DNA of 64,000 bases. It comes from Allolobophora icterica. Its lineage: Eukaryota; Annelida; Clitellata; Crassiclitellata; Lumbricidae. The notes beneath the pieces are model-generated. The model saw only the letters and a list, made by a program, of their open reading frames with translations, had not been told where the DNA came from and searched no databases. The translations under genes and the position numbers were made by a program. The DNA is taken from assembly GCA_963556255.1 (NCBI GenBank), contig OY744607.1, positions 44,837,284 through 44,901,283 of the forward strand, given 5' to 3'. Below, in pieces: positions 22,301 through 35,800 of the stretch (the first letter of the stretch is position 1; each line of letters begins with the position of its first letter).

Positions 22301-25300
22301 AGTTTGAATTTAATAAATGAATAAAATATATTATTGTTATCATTACAGTAGACTGAAAATTCCCAATCAGAAAAGCGGCATAAATCGGAAATTCCCTAAT
22401 TGGAAGAAGCAACGTAGATAAGAAATTCCCTAATAAAATGATGAGTAGGTTGGACAAAGTAATCTGCCTACTCTTACCTCGGCTATATCAAAATCGTCGA
22501 GGAGTGGCTTCATCGAACTCAAAATGCCGACAATGAATGGCGTTGGGGCCTCAACGATGTCGATAAGGGATGTAGGAAGTACAGTCACAAATGTGTGTTG
22601 CCATTCAAATGGGTAGAGCAGCGCCACCATGGCACAAATGCATGAACTAAGAACGCTGTAAATAAACAGTAATCAGTACGCACATATAGTACTTGTTTAG
22701 AACAGTATGCACCTATAGTACCCTTGTATATCATTATGCACCTATAGTACCTCTGTAATTGCAATCTGTAACTATAATTGTAATCGAGAACTTATATAGC
22801 GCCACTCAAAGTCAGAGGCACTCCCGACCCGGGTCAGTGTCTTCACTGATGAAAAGAAAGGTTTTCAGGCACTTGCAGAACTGGGCAGGAGGGAGAGTGA
22901 GGAAGTCAACCCTGTAGATCAGTATGCACCCACATTACCGTTGTAGATCATTATGCACCTATAGTACCTTTGTAGATCAGTAGGCACATACAGTACCTTT
23001 GCAGAATCTCTCAACCACAAACATGCACTGCATTAGCAATCTTCTGCAGTGCCAAGTCACTGAGATGGCAGCTTCATTATACGAGACCTTCATTTGAGCA
23101 CAAAGTAGTCCGACAGAGTGCTGACAGTTGGTTGCCCCTGGCTACAAAATGAGCACCCCGACTGTACAATGTCAGTGTAAAAATCTGACGCGAAGGGGTC
23201 ACCCCACCCTCCTTTGCTGAGGCTATGAAAATTAAGTTCCTAACACCTCCATAACCTTGACAATCTCTTGGGGTTGGGTTATTGACCTGATTACAGCTTG
23301 GTTTTGGTGCACCATTGGTTAATGCCTTGTGTGCTAGACACCGTCGCTATAGAAGTTACAAACTAAAGTCTATTAACTATTAATTATTGAAACTGTCCAC
23401 CTCCTTCTCCTTCCTCCTCTTCTGTTTCTCCTCCTCCATCCGCAGCATAAGAGGGGTGCGTGATAGTCTAGTGGTTAGCATGTGGGACCGTCAAATGAGA
23501 GGTCAGAGGTTCAAATCTCCACCAGTGTAGAGATTTATTTAGAGATTTCTACTCTATGTGTACCCTAGCCAACTCAGCTATGATGAGTACACTGACTACA
23601 CACTGTCGGTGGGAAGCTGAGATGGTGAGGGAGAGGTCTGGCCACCTGCCCTCATATGCCGAGGCTAAGAAAATGAAGTCGCTAATACTTTATACCCAAG
23701 ACTGCCTTGATAGCAGCTTAAGAGCTGCTCTTTTTTTCTACATGGTAAGACCACCTGGAATTCATGTGACTTCCTGGATGAGAGCACTGCTCACCTGAGT
23801 CTGCTGGCACAAAATATGACCTTTCGTTCCATCAAGATGGCACCGAACACCTCTACAAGGAGTGGCACAGGTAGCTGCTCCAGCAGCTGAGTAAACGGCA
23901 CCTGTCAGATGAAAAAGAAAGAACAATGAATCTGATCTGACAATAGAAGAAAACAGAGAAGATAACAACAATGCTAAAAACCAGAGATATTAAGTCACCA
24001 AGAGTGTTAATTAAGATACCAGCAATAAGGTTAGGTAAGACAAGGTAAAGGAAACACAAAGTAAGGTAAGGAAAGGTAAGAGAAGGTAATGAAAGGTGAG
24101 TGAGAGGAGTACAGGAAATGGTAAGGTAATGGCAGGTAAGATAAGTAAGGTATGGCACGGAAAGGAAAGGTAAGAGAAGGTAATGGAAGGTGAGTAAGAG
24201 CAAGTAAGGTATTGGCAACTAAGGTAAGGTATGGTAGGGGAAGTTAGGTAAGGTACGGTCAGATAAGGCATGATAATGAATGTGATAGTTTCTACACCAA
24301 CCATATGATCATGACACAGTTGTTATAAGACACCAACAGTGTCTAATTAAAAAAACTGATAAGAACGTAACAGTAGCAGCAGCAAAACAAGATCACTTTG
24401 ATGTGTGATGACAGTGATAAGAATAAACAATGTTAAGAGAAAAACAATGTTAAAATACTAACCGCACTATGCACTGATTCCGACGCTCTCTTCAAGATGA
24501 TGGTCTGTCTCCCTTGATCTGGATTCTACAGACAACAACAGTAAATGCTATCTAAACTCAACGATTCCAAAGTGCAGTTGGTTGCGCATGGAACATTGCG
24601 CCGCAAGTAAAGGAAGGAGAAATTGTATATTTGGACCCATTTGTAGGATGGCTAACAATAATGTTCTATGACTAGTCACATCTCCTCGGCTTGACCTTCC
24701 TGGACTCTGGCTTGGCACTGGAATGGACCAAACAGCCTGGCTATTGTGGACTTGATTTGATGTAGCGCCGGGTTTAAGCCACTAAGCCAGTCTCCCTGAT
24801 GCGGGTTGGCACTGAGAAACTTTGGAGATTTACACTTGCATCTACACTACATTTGGATTGATAGACGGCATATGCATCAGAGACAGACCCACACACAGAA
24901 TGGCTGGACAATATCTGCGATTAGCAAGAGACAGGTGTGGCTTAGGCTTAGTGACACAGGACAAAAGTCCTGTAACAACAAGACAATGTCCTTCACTGGC
25001 TCCCTATTGCTGCGCGCATCCGATATAAGATCCTTTTCTTTGTCTCTAAATCTCAGCAGCCTACTGCCCGAAATAACTCTTGAACTATCTGCAAAAACCG
25101 CTATCTGCATCTTCTTCTCGCTCATTGCGCTCTGTAAATCGGCTTGATCTTTTTGTTCCCAGGGCTAAAACTGCCTTGGCCCAGCATCGGGCGTTTGCTA
25201 TAGTGGATCCCACGATCTGGAATGACCTTCCTCCTGTGCTCAGGACCAAACTAATGACTGCCTTTTCCTCATCGGTCTCGCGTTCCCTAAAGGCATTTCT

Positions 25301-28300
25301 GTTTCCCCAGGGCTTCTGTGCTGAGAGCGCCTCTGAATAGTTATTCTGCGAGAGGCGCTTTATAAATTTCTAGATACAATACAATACAATACAATACAAT
25401 GGAGAAATAGACTGAGGCGTATGACTGACAACAATGAACTCATGGACTAAGCACAAGAAAGAAGACAGCATCAAATCTTAATCTGGTCACTCGATGGTCA
25501 CTTTCAAGCAAACTGACCACCTACTAATTCTAATCCTGCATCTTCCTTGGAGTTGTTAATTTAACGTACAACTGACTCTTGATTTGCCTCCGCAACCAAA
25601 CACTGAGCTTTCACAGTTGATCATCCAAAGCTTTGGAACTCGCTGTCCATTTCAGTTTGTTTGGTCCGTTCTTTGAAGTCATTCAGATCGTCTAAACTTA
25701 AGACGCTTTTCTTTCCACTTACTTACCCACTGGAGCCTGGCTTCTCGTTTCTCTGATCTGTCGCATTTTGACCTGATTTCTCCTGTGGATTGTAATTATT
25801 GATTGCGATTTCGCTCAGAGTAACCATCCACTGATGTCTCGAATATCATGCAACTGAAACCACATTCTATTCCAGTCTCAAGGCTTCCTTCCATTATCAC
25901 AATCAATTGTCACTAGTAATTAGAATTTATATTTTATTTATTTTATTCCGGATATTTCTATAGCGCCTCTCGAAGTCAACTACTACTCAGAGGCGCTCCC
26001 GACTACAGCATTTGATACTGTGCCGGAATTTTCACGCCGAAGCGCCACGAGCAATTGCGAGTGAAGGACTTGCCCAAGGTCCGTACGCAGCGGCTAGAGT
26101 GGGATTCGAACCTGCAACCCTCCGGTCACAAGGCGCCGAACTTACCACTGAGCCACCACGCCCCACAATGGGTGGGGCGTGGTGGCTCAGTGGGTGTGCC
26201 ACATGAATGCCACATACAACAACAATCATCCAGTGAAGAAGTCTAATCTAACGGTTAAACAATTGATAAAACAAGTAATTAAACAAGTAATCTAGCGTAT
26301 TTCGATTTCTTGCCATTTGTTATCAGTTCTAAGCGCTTGTTTTCAAACTATCCTGACCTCCGTTCGAATGTAGACCTCCCGGTTTGGCAATGGCATCGGT
26401 CGCGCATAAGCGACTTCGATCAGCTCCACTGCACAATCCATCGAGTATGCACGGTACTCTTGCAGCGTTCTCAGCAGCTGTTCGTACATGCCAAACTCAC
26501 CGATCGGACTGACGATGCACAGCGCCTCCAGGAATCGAGGACCAGACCCAGGTGGCTGCAGGAAGAAGAAAATTCCAACATTTTTACCTTCCTAATAAAA
26601 TTGTTTAATTGGTTACGACTGAATAAGTAAAAATTAACGACAACTAGTCCATGATGTGCAGAGCATCTGAACATTAGTTCTACATAATTAAATATAGTTC
26701 AGTACATTGCTTTTGTAGAGTTCTTAAAATGCATAGTACATACATACGTATATCCCAACCTGCTGTTTGTGATCTGCGGCTATGGATCTTTTGGTTGAGC
26801 CTCGATTTAGCACTGTCAAGGGTTCTCATGCATTCCGTGTTACTGCCCCCAAGGAATGGAACCGACTACCAATGTTTATCTGTTGCCTCGAACTCCTTTT
26901 CTTCTTTCAAGGAACGCCTCAAAAATCGCCATTTCTCATTGGCCTTCAAACATTTGGATATCTAAACTGCACTCCACCTGGCAACTGACTAACCACACCT
27001 CCGATTCGCATTTCTGTGTGACTTTACCCATGTTAAAAATGTTTGTAATAATAATAATAATACATATAATGTCTCTTGTGGGAAAATTTCTTTATGCTCG
27101 CCATTAGCTACAACTGGTTTTGTCATCATATAACTTGCGAGATGGTGCTGGCATCGTTTGTTGCCTTTTATAAATGAACTACCGGTAAAACAAGATTCAT
27201 AAAATTATTGGCCAGAAGCTTTGAGGTCAAAGAGTACACAATAAACCTAATCAGAAAGCTAAAAAAAAGTGATACAAGATTTTCGATTAGATTTGAGTAT
27301 ATCATATGTGCAAATTGATTAAATTTTAACAAATTCCATCTAAGTGTCACTTGTACTAAACTACCCAGTAACAAATGAATAAAGTAAGACAATAGACAAT
27401 ATAACAAATTAAATCATAATCGTGATCATCACATACTGTAATTGTAATCGAACATTTATATAGTGTCACTACAAAAGCAAACAACTCTGGAACACTGAAA
27501 AACACTCTCATCACAATTTTGGCATAACAATCAAATGCTGATACTCTTTAAAACTAATAAATCACAACCTAGTACCAGTACTTGTAATAAACCACAACCT
27601 AGCACCAGTACTTGTAATAAGAAACAACCTAGTAACAGTAATTGTAATAAGCCACAACCTAGTACCAGTACTTGTAATAAACCACAACCTAGTACCAGTA
27701 TTTGTAATAAAACACAACCTAGTACCAGTACTTGTATACATACCAAGTATCTTTTGCACCAGCCATATCTTCGATCGCCAGTTTCGCTTGTGAGGACAAA
27801 CGAAAACAGCTCCCTAAAATAAAAGCCAAAACCATTAGGAAGCTGTTGTAATATCAATCAATCAATCAATCAAATCTTTTATTGCTCCCATATTGCAGTT
27901 AACAATGGCAATACAGAATAAATCGCTAATTGGTTAAATAGTGATAATAAGCCAGCTCATATTGTAAACATTTAAACTGTTAAGGGAGGCAAACGGAAAC
28001 CCAGAAGGGACGAAAGTCCCGCTAAATTAGGATACCCGTGTACCATATGAAGCATTGAGATAACGGTTGAGTTTGCATATAAAGCAATGTCAGGATAAAT
28101 GGAGTCAATCTGATCATCTAGATAATGAAAAGAGTAGGTAAAATGTAGCAACTGAAAAAACGAAGAAAACATGAGACAACAGAAGGGAATATGAAAAATC
28201 AGAATGCGAGACTAACTTAACTAATAATGCTTAACTAGCTCACTTAACTAATAATGCTAAACTATAACTACTTAACTAATAAAAGCCACAATATAGTCAC

Positions 28301-31300
28301 CATTTGATTAAATAGAACATCAAATGTGAACAAAAAGGTAAGCTCGAGCCTCTTTTTTAAACAAAGCAAGGTTCGGTAGATTACGAAGTGATTGTGGTAA
28401 ATTGTTCCAAACAGAGGGACCAATACATTTAATGGTAAAAGAATGTGTGTTGGTCCGGGCATAGATTCCACGAAAGTTGTCAAGGGATCTAGTATAATAG
28501 GAATGAATATCAGACATACGAGAGAAATAATGATGGAAGATAGAGGGAAGAGCATTATTGGCATAGCGATACATAAATTCATAGATTTGTAGTTTATTGA
28601 TTTGGGGTATATTATGGATCCGCAATTCACAGTATTTATTTATAGTGTTGGATATAGAGGATCTCCCTGCAATGATGCGTACAACTCGTCTCTGTAATAT
28701 AGACAGCCTATTCAATCGAGAGGAGTAGTTGGAGACCCAAGTGATGTTACAATATGTCAAGTACGGGGAGATAAGAGAGTAATATAGAGTATGCAAAACC
28801 CTAGATGGTAGCAGGTAGGAGACACGTAAGCATAGGAAATACAGGTGAATGCAAGCCAATACAGGTAAACACAGTGCAACAGAGGCAAATACAGGTCAAA
28901 CTCACCCGTCATACTCAGTTATCGGTTCCAACATATCGGCATCCGGAAAACAGAAATTGCACACAAAGGAATCGCTTTCCTGCATCTGAAATGACAAAGT
29001 TCAGAAACGACTATTCAGTTCATTCAATCACTCGAGTTAAATTATGGCTAAGAAGAAGAGGAGTTGCTTAGGCTAGCCTGAGAGGCAGCTCCAAGTATAA
29101 AATGCTAGTAATATGAGGCATATAAGGGTGGTTGGCCTGTCCTCTCCCTAGCCATCTCATCATCACATCGATAGTGTACAGTCAGTCTACTCACAATAAC
29201 TGAGTTGGTAACGGGCACAGAAAGAATAGAAATCTCGCAAAAAAATGTCTGCCCTGGCGGGAATTTGAACGTCTGACCTATCTGTTGACAGCCTAGCATG
29301 CTAACCACTAGATTATCACACACTGGCAATAAGCACTGAAATAAGCTGAAAAAGGTGACATTGTTAGATTCTTGTGGCCGCTTTTGTGCCTTGGCAAAAA
29401 GCTCTGAATATGACCTGACCTGACCTGACCTGACCTGACCCGACCCCGACCATGGTTCAGCTCACCTCATTCACTTACCTTGACCTGATGTTTGGTCACC
29501 TCACCTCAACTCACCTAATCTGACCCCAGACACTGATCGCCCTCTGCAATTTCTTTCTCAAACTCAAATAATTTCATACTTGCAGCATCACAGTCGTGGA
29601 AGTTCGCATCTAAGACTCGACAAACTCGAGTCTAAAACTGGACGCAAAGAAAACGCTGACCGCTAACTGACCTCCGGAGGAATGCAGAACAAGACTTTTG
29701 GCTTCAAATCCTCCAGTCCAATGATCATGCCGTACTGGAAAAGTCGAACGGCCGACTTCAGCTTCACCTGCTCATACTTGGCTATTGCAGCACTCTGTGT
29801 ATAGACACATTCATTATTCATTAGCTATGAATAAATATGTAAATAACTTAACCATAACCATAACCATAAATTTTATTACTTTGCATAATATGCAGTAACA
29901 GAAATGATGTCATTCAGTGTAAAATTTTAACAGAAGACAGATCAATTAATTAGTTTTCAATGGAAGTAAAGGGAGAGAAACCCTTAAAGGACCTGGGTCC
30001 CGCTATCAGGGTTACCCTTGTACATGAAAAATAGTGGCAATACTAGACATTATGGACTTAACTAGTTAACTAAACATCGAAGTAATATCACATCAGGTGT
30101 CAGCATCAAAACCTAGTGCGCACTCAAGGCAGTAATTTGCTAGTAAAATGTAGATGGGGAGGGTTGAGGAACTGCTGCTACTAGGTACTCGAGAAGCTTT
30201 CTCTTAAAAATTAAAATATTAGGTAGATTTCTTATGGCGACAGGAATATTATTCCAAGTCCTCGGGCCAGCACTTTTTATTGAGAACTTTCAGATGTCCT
30301 GATACAGCAGGGATTTATTTTGGATGTCAAATTGAAGAAGTCATTGAATGCTGCAGGGAGAAGATTGTGCATGTACTTAACATGAATTCAGAGGTCTGTT
30401 GGATAACTTCATTATCCATAAAAAGTATGAAAGTGACTTCATTATCTAAAAGCCTGACCTCTGGTGGTGATTTAACTCTGACATCTGGTAGTGATTTTAA
30501 CCATTATCTCTAGTCTGACCAGCACTGTTAGAACACCGTGTACAATACGAATAGAAATATGTGTATAAAAAAGTGGATGTGTGTCAGTTCGTACCGTATA
30601 CTGTCGTACGCTTTTAACGTAGAGCAAATGCTTTTCATGTTCTTCCTGATCATTGTCAGCATCTAAAAATAAAAAAATTGAACCAGAAGGAGATTAAGGA
30701 AACATCGGATTCTGGGTAGAAGCATGGGCGGTTGGGTCGGTGATTCGAATGGCAGGTTAGTGAATTGGGAAGATTGGGCAGATCATTGAGTGGGTGGATG
30801 GGTTAGTGGGGCATGGATGATTGGGTGGGTGTTTGGGTGGGAAGTGATTTGGTGGGTGACTGGGTGATCTTGGGTGAATGGAGGGTTGATTAGGTGAGTA
30901 ACTGAGGATGGGTGGGTGAGAGGGCCGGGTAATGGGGATTGGGTTGTGATTGATTATATAAATGGGTGGGTTAGTGAGTCAATGCATGGGTGATTGGTAA
31001 GTGATCAAGTGGGTTTTTGGTTAAGTCTATTGGTACATGATCACATCCATGAGTGACTGTGCAAATATGAAAGCCAGCGAGTGTAATCTAAAAGTTTTCA
31101 CATGCCATTTATTAACACTCATATGCCTACACACCATTGTGTGCTATTGGCTGATGCATTGTGCACAATCATGTGAAAATAGACACCAACTGAAGTAGGT
31201 ACACACTTCCTGGGCTAGAAACAAAAGCTTGCAGCATTGTAATTGGAAATTTATATAGCACCAGCTCAAGAAAATCACCTCAGAGGTGCTCCAAATGAAC

Positions 31301-32797
31301 AACAACTGTTCTTTGCAATTTTCACAGCACAGGTTTGCTTAGAAGCAGTCATCGACAGACACCTTGTGCATGATTGGCGCTATAGAACTCTACTGATTAG
31401 ATTAACTTGGATTAGATTAGATCACCTTGGGATTAGATTAGAATAACTTGGATTAGATTAATCTGGCTTAGTTTAGATAAACTTGGACGGTACAATGGTA
31501 TCCTCTATATAACTTGGATTAGGTTAACTTGGATCAGATTAGATCACCTTGGATTAGATTAGAACAACTTGGATTTTATTAATTTGGATTATATAAGATC
31601 ACCTTGGATTAGATTAGTGGGACCACTACTTTTTTTAATTTATGTGAATGACTTATCCAATACATCTATTCTAAAGTCTTAAAATTTGTATTACTTGTGG
31701 ACGACACAAATGCAATTATCTCTGATAGGTCATTGCAATCTCTGTTTAACAAGGTCAATTCCGAACTTAATGTATTTGGTCTATAGTTCAAGGCCAAAGG
31801 ATTATCCTTGAACACTTACAAGACTAATTTAATTATCTTTTGCACTAAGCAGAAGATAATCCATGTTTCTGATTTAAAAGTAACTTTAGATGGTGTAAAT
31901 ATTAACCTTGTGAATTCATGTAAATTCCTTGGAGTTTAGCTAGATCAATACTTAACATGGAAGGATCATATAAATCATATCTATCTAAGAAGATAGCCAA
32001 AGTATTGTATTATATCCCGTGTACGACACTGCTTATCAAGCAATACAATAATTAGTTTATATTACTCCCTTATTTTCCCATGTATTTATTCTACTGTAAT
32101 ATCTCATGGGGTTCTAATTATCCATCGTACTTAAAACCCACAGAAATTCTCCAGAAACGAGCTGTTAGGGTCATCTTTCGGCTTCATTGGCTATCTAGCA
32201 ACCAAGCATATTTTTAATAAATATAGGATAATGCACCTAAGTAACTAGTATTTATAAACAAACGTCAGATAAGCTTTTTGTTTATGTTTAGATTCCACAG
32301 GCATATATTACCCTCAAATTTTAAAAATTTCTTCCTTATGGGTAATGATATACATGATCACAATACCAGAACCTCGGTTTGTTATCGAGGTGATTATGCC
32401 AGGACTAGATTAAAACAGGACTAGATTAAAACAATTTTCTATTAAATGTTCAGGTCCATGAACATGGAACTCTCTCCCAGAAAACTTAAAAATGTTGTAA
32501 CTCTAATCAGTTCAAATCCAGGTTGAAATGCTTTTATTACTGACACAGTGAAAAGTATTTTGGCAGCTGCCTCATGTTAATTCTTCTGCCTTATGTTTAT
32601 ATTCCATGTGATGAGATAAACTATTTGTGTGACTGCGTTGATTTAACACAAATTAGACTGGTAAATGAGCCAGCCGAGTCGTTAGTGGGTGTATTGATCC
32701 TTTTCGGCTGACTCATCGTCTCGTACAAAGAGTATGAATTGTACTTTTTTCCTAATGTGTTTGTTTGCATAATGATCTGATGAGTCAATAAACACAT

Positions 32798-32833
<36 letters not shown>

Positions 32834-35800
32834 CTGGTTTGGGACTAAGCAACAGCTAAATAAGCTTGACTATTTACTGCTGGCACACAAGTTTCCCTTT
32901 CCTCCTCCAGTGTGTGCGACCTGGGTGTCACTCTTAACTCCTCCCTCACCTTTGCGGAACACATCTCGAATCGGACTCGTTCCTGCTTCTTCCAACTGAG
33001 ACGACTGAGAGCTATGCCTACAGTCTTTACCACCATTGTACATGCGTTGATTTGCTCTCGGGTCGACTACTGTAACTCGCTCCTCCTCGGTCTTCCCATG
33101 CTATGCCTCTCCCCTGCCAGTCAGTCTTAAATGCTGCTGCTACGCTCATAGCATGCCTTCCTCACTTTGCTCATATCTTCACATAGATGACTGAAGTCCT
33201 ACTCTGGCTCCCAATTACCTTGTGTATCCGGTATAAGAACCTCCTCCTGGTTTCCAAGTCCCAACTGGGACTTGCCTCTAAATACCTCTCTGACCTCATG
33301 CGGCAACCTCTCTCTGCAACTTCTGGTTGTCCTTTGCACTCTACTGGCCGTCTTGATCTCCTTGTCCCTCGTACTAGGACCACTCTGCCCCAACGTCGAG
33401 CTTTTGCTGTGACAGGTCCCTCTGCCTGGATTGGCCTTCCCCCTCCACAATGAACTAAACTTATAACGGGAATCTCCCCATCATCTTCTCTCGCTCAAGA
33501 CATTTCTGTATCCACGGGCTCCTGCAATGAGGGTGCCTCTGAATAGTTTATACTGTGAAAAGTGCCTCATAAATTACCAGATACAATACAATTAGATTAG
33601 AATAACTTGGATAAGATTAGATTAACTTGGATTAAATGAGACCCCTGTGATGACTGTTTACCTTCTATCTGAGTTGTGTCTCCTGTTTCATGTGGCAATC
33701 TCAAGATGTCGTAAGCGTGGCTGACTTTCGACCTTGCGTTTGACTGGAAACATAGTTTAAAACAGATAAAAAACAACACTGTTTACAAGAGATCAAACAA
33801 CACTGTTTAAAACAGATCAAACAACATTGTGTAAAACAGATCAAACAACATTTTTCAAACCTGATCAAACAACAGATCACACAACATTGTTTACAACAGA
33901 TCACACAACATTGTTTACAACAGATAACACAACATTGTTTGCAACAGATCACACAACATTGTTTACAACAGATAACACAGCATTGTTTACAACAGATCAC
34001 ACAACATTGTTTACAACAGATAACACAACATTGTTTGCAACAGATAAAACAACATTGTTTAAAACAGATCACTTGTTACCCAAAAGGTAGCAAAAAATGA
34101 GGAAGGCAACAGTTGATAAACTGCATTTTCTGGAAGACCATCCCATCTGTTTTTAGTAATCAGCTCTTCAGCAGGAAAGGTTTTCCCACAAGCGAAACAT
34201 AATCTAAATAAGTGCAACTGATAAAAACAGCAGAAAATGAGGCACTTCGGTATCTGGGGCACATGGATCTCCAATTCCTCACCCAGCTGATGAATTTATG
34301 CAATCTCATTACTAATTTCCTATAACACTTCATAAGCAGGACTTAATTGCCTGCTAGCAAGAAATACAGGCATTTGTGATGCTTGAAGAGAATAGTCAAC
34401 ACATAGACACACATAAGTACACATACAGACATGCATACAGACACACATACAGACACACATACAGACACACATACAGACACAAATACAGATACACACACAG
34501 ACACACACATGCACACAGACACACACAGATACACAGACAGATAGACACACATACAGATACACACACATGCGCACACAGACACACATACAGACACACACAT
34601 GCACAGACACATACAGAGGCGCACATAGAAACACACATAGAAACACACACACACGCACACACACACTCACAGCGTATCACAGTATTTTCTGTCCAGTAAT
34701 GTTAGACATGTTACAGACTGTGTGTGGTGTCGGCATTGACTGTAAACCAACTCAATACCGGTTGCACCATGTTACAACTGGTACTCAGTTGGTTAACTCC
34801 CAATTAGCTTATCAAAACCGAAAACAACAACAGCACGTATGACGAAGCAAGAGAAAGAAAATGAAAACAGTTGAAGCGATGTTTTCCATTGTCGATGGCT
34901 GCATTAAAAGTAATGAAATCTAAAGTAAGGTAATCAAATACAATGGAAGGTAAGGTAACAAAGTAAGCAATCTAAATAATTGGTGGCCGATTGTCTAGAG
35001 CGCTTGCCTTCTAATTTGGAGAGCATGGGTTCAAGCATTCCCTAAGATGGCTAAGTGCTTAGGGACCTTGGTCAAGTCTTAACCCACAATTGGTCAGCAC
35101 CATCAATTGATGCACAAAGTCTGTAACTGAAGGACTTGCTTAAGTTTGCTACACAGAGGCGAATGCTGTAACCAATCGGCTACCGTAACCCATGACAATG
35201 CAATGAATGCACTATATAAGCACAATGTGCATTTGCACGTAAACAAACCTGTGTCTGTTTCTTGGAGGCTTTATTCTCGATGTCAGGAATTGCATATCCT
35301 CCTTCGTCAAAGCAAACCGAATCGCAATCCCGGGACTCAGCAGTAACCACACCTGTCACCATGTATGGGACGTCATAGATGAGTTCCTTCTCTGGCAGAG
35401 TCTTCGATCGATTCAGTGCATTGTCACTCGAATATCTCACCAGGGGGCGTTCAGTGTCGGAATCCGTCAGAAGTCCGTAATTCGGATTACTGATCTGGAT
35501 CGTCTTGCTGTGGCTGGGTTTTTTCTTCTTATGCGATTGGAAAAACTTTGTTGTCCAAATGTGATCCTTCTTTCCTTTTTCAGATTTCTTGACCTCAGTT
35601 GGAGCTGGAATGACATCCCTCACCTCTTCATACTCGGACGTCACCTTCATTACAGGGTTGTTCCGTGTATGTGGAGTGACGATCTCGCCAGCAGGCTGCA
35701 TTTCTGGAATGACTGCAGGCAAAACAACTGAAAATGTGTCCATCAGACGATCATACCTGTTGTCGTTAACATCAACATCTGTTTCTGCAAAACTGGGATG

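Noticed and set aside
29405..29460. Telomere-like repeat
   Set aside because: The unit is ctgac, not the animal TTAGGG, and it is short and degenerate.
33701..34090. Cys-rich minus-strand ORF and Thr-rich plus-strand ORF
   Set aside because: Both come from the 24-bp minisatellite, which is open in several frames; the real coding segment here is the short DENND2 exon 33662..33743.
34059..34274. 71-codon minus-strand ORF with a CFACGKTFP stretch resembling a zinc finger
   Set aside because: Only one Cys pair with no His pair, unrelated to DENND2, and phases already join without it; probably repeat-derived.
34320..34699. Four overlapping ORFs of 90-116 codons rich in Cys/Val or His/Thr
   Set aside because: Artefacts of a CA-rich simple repeat.
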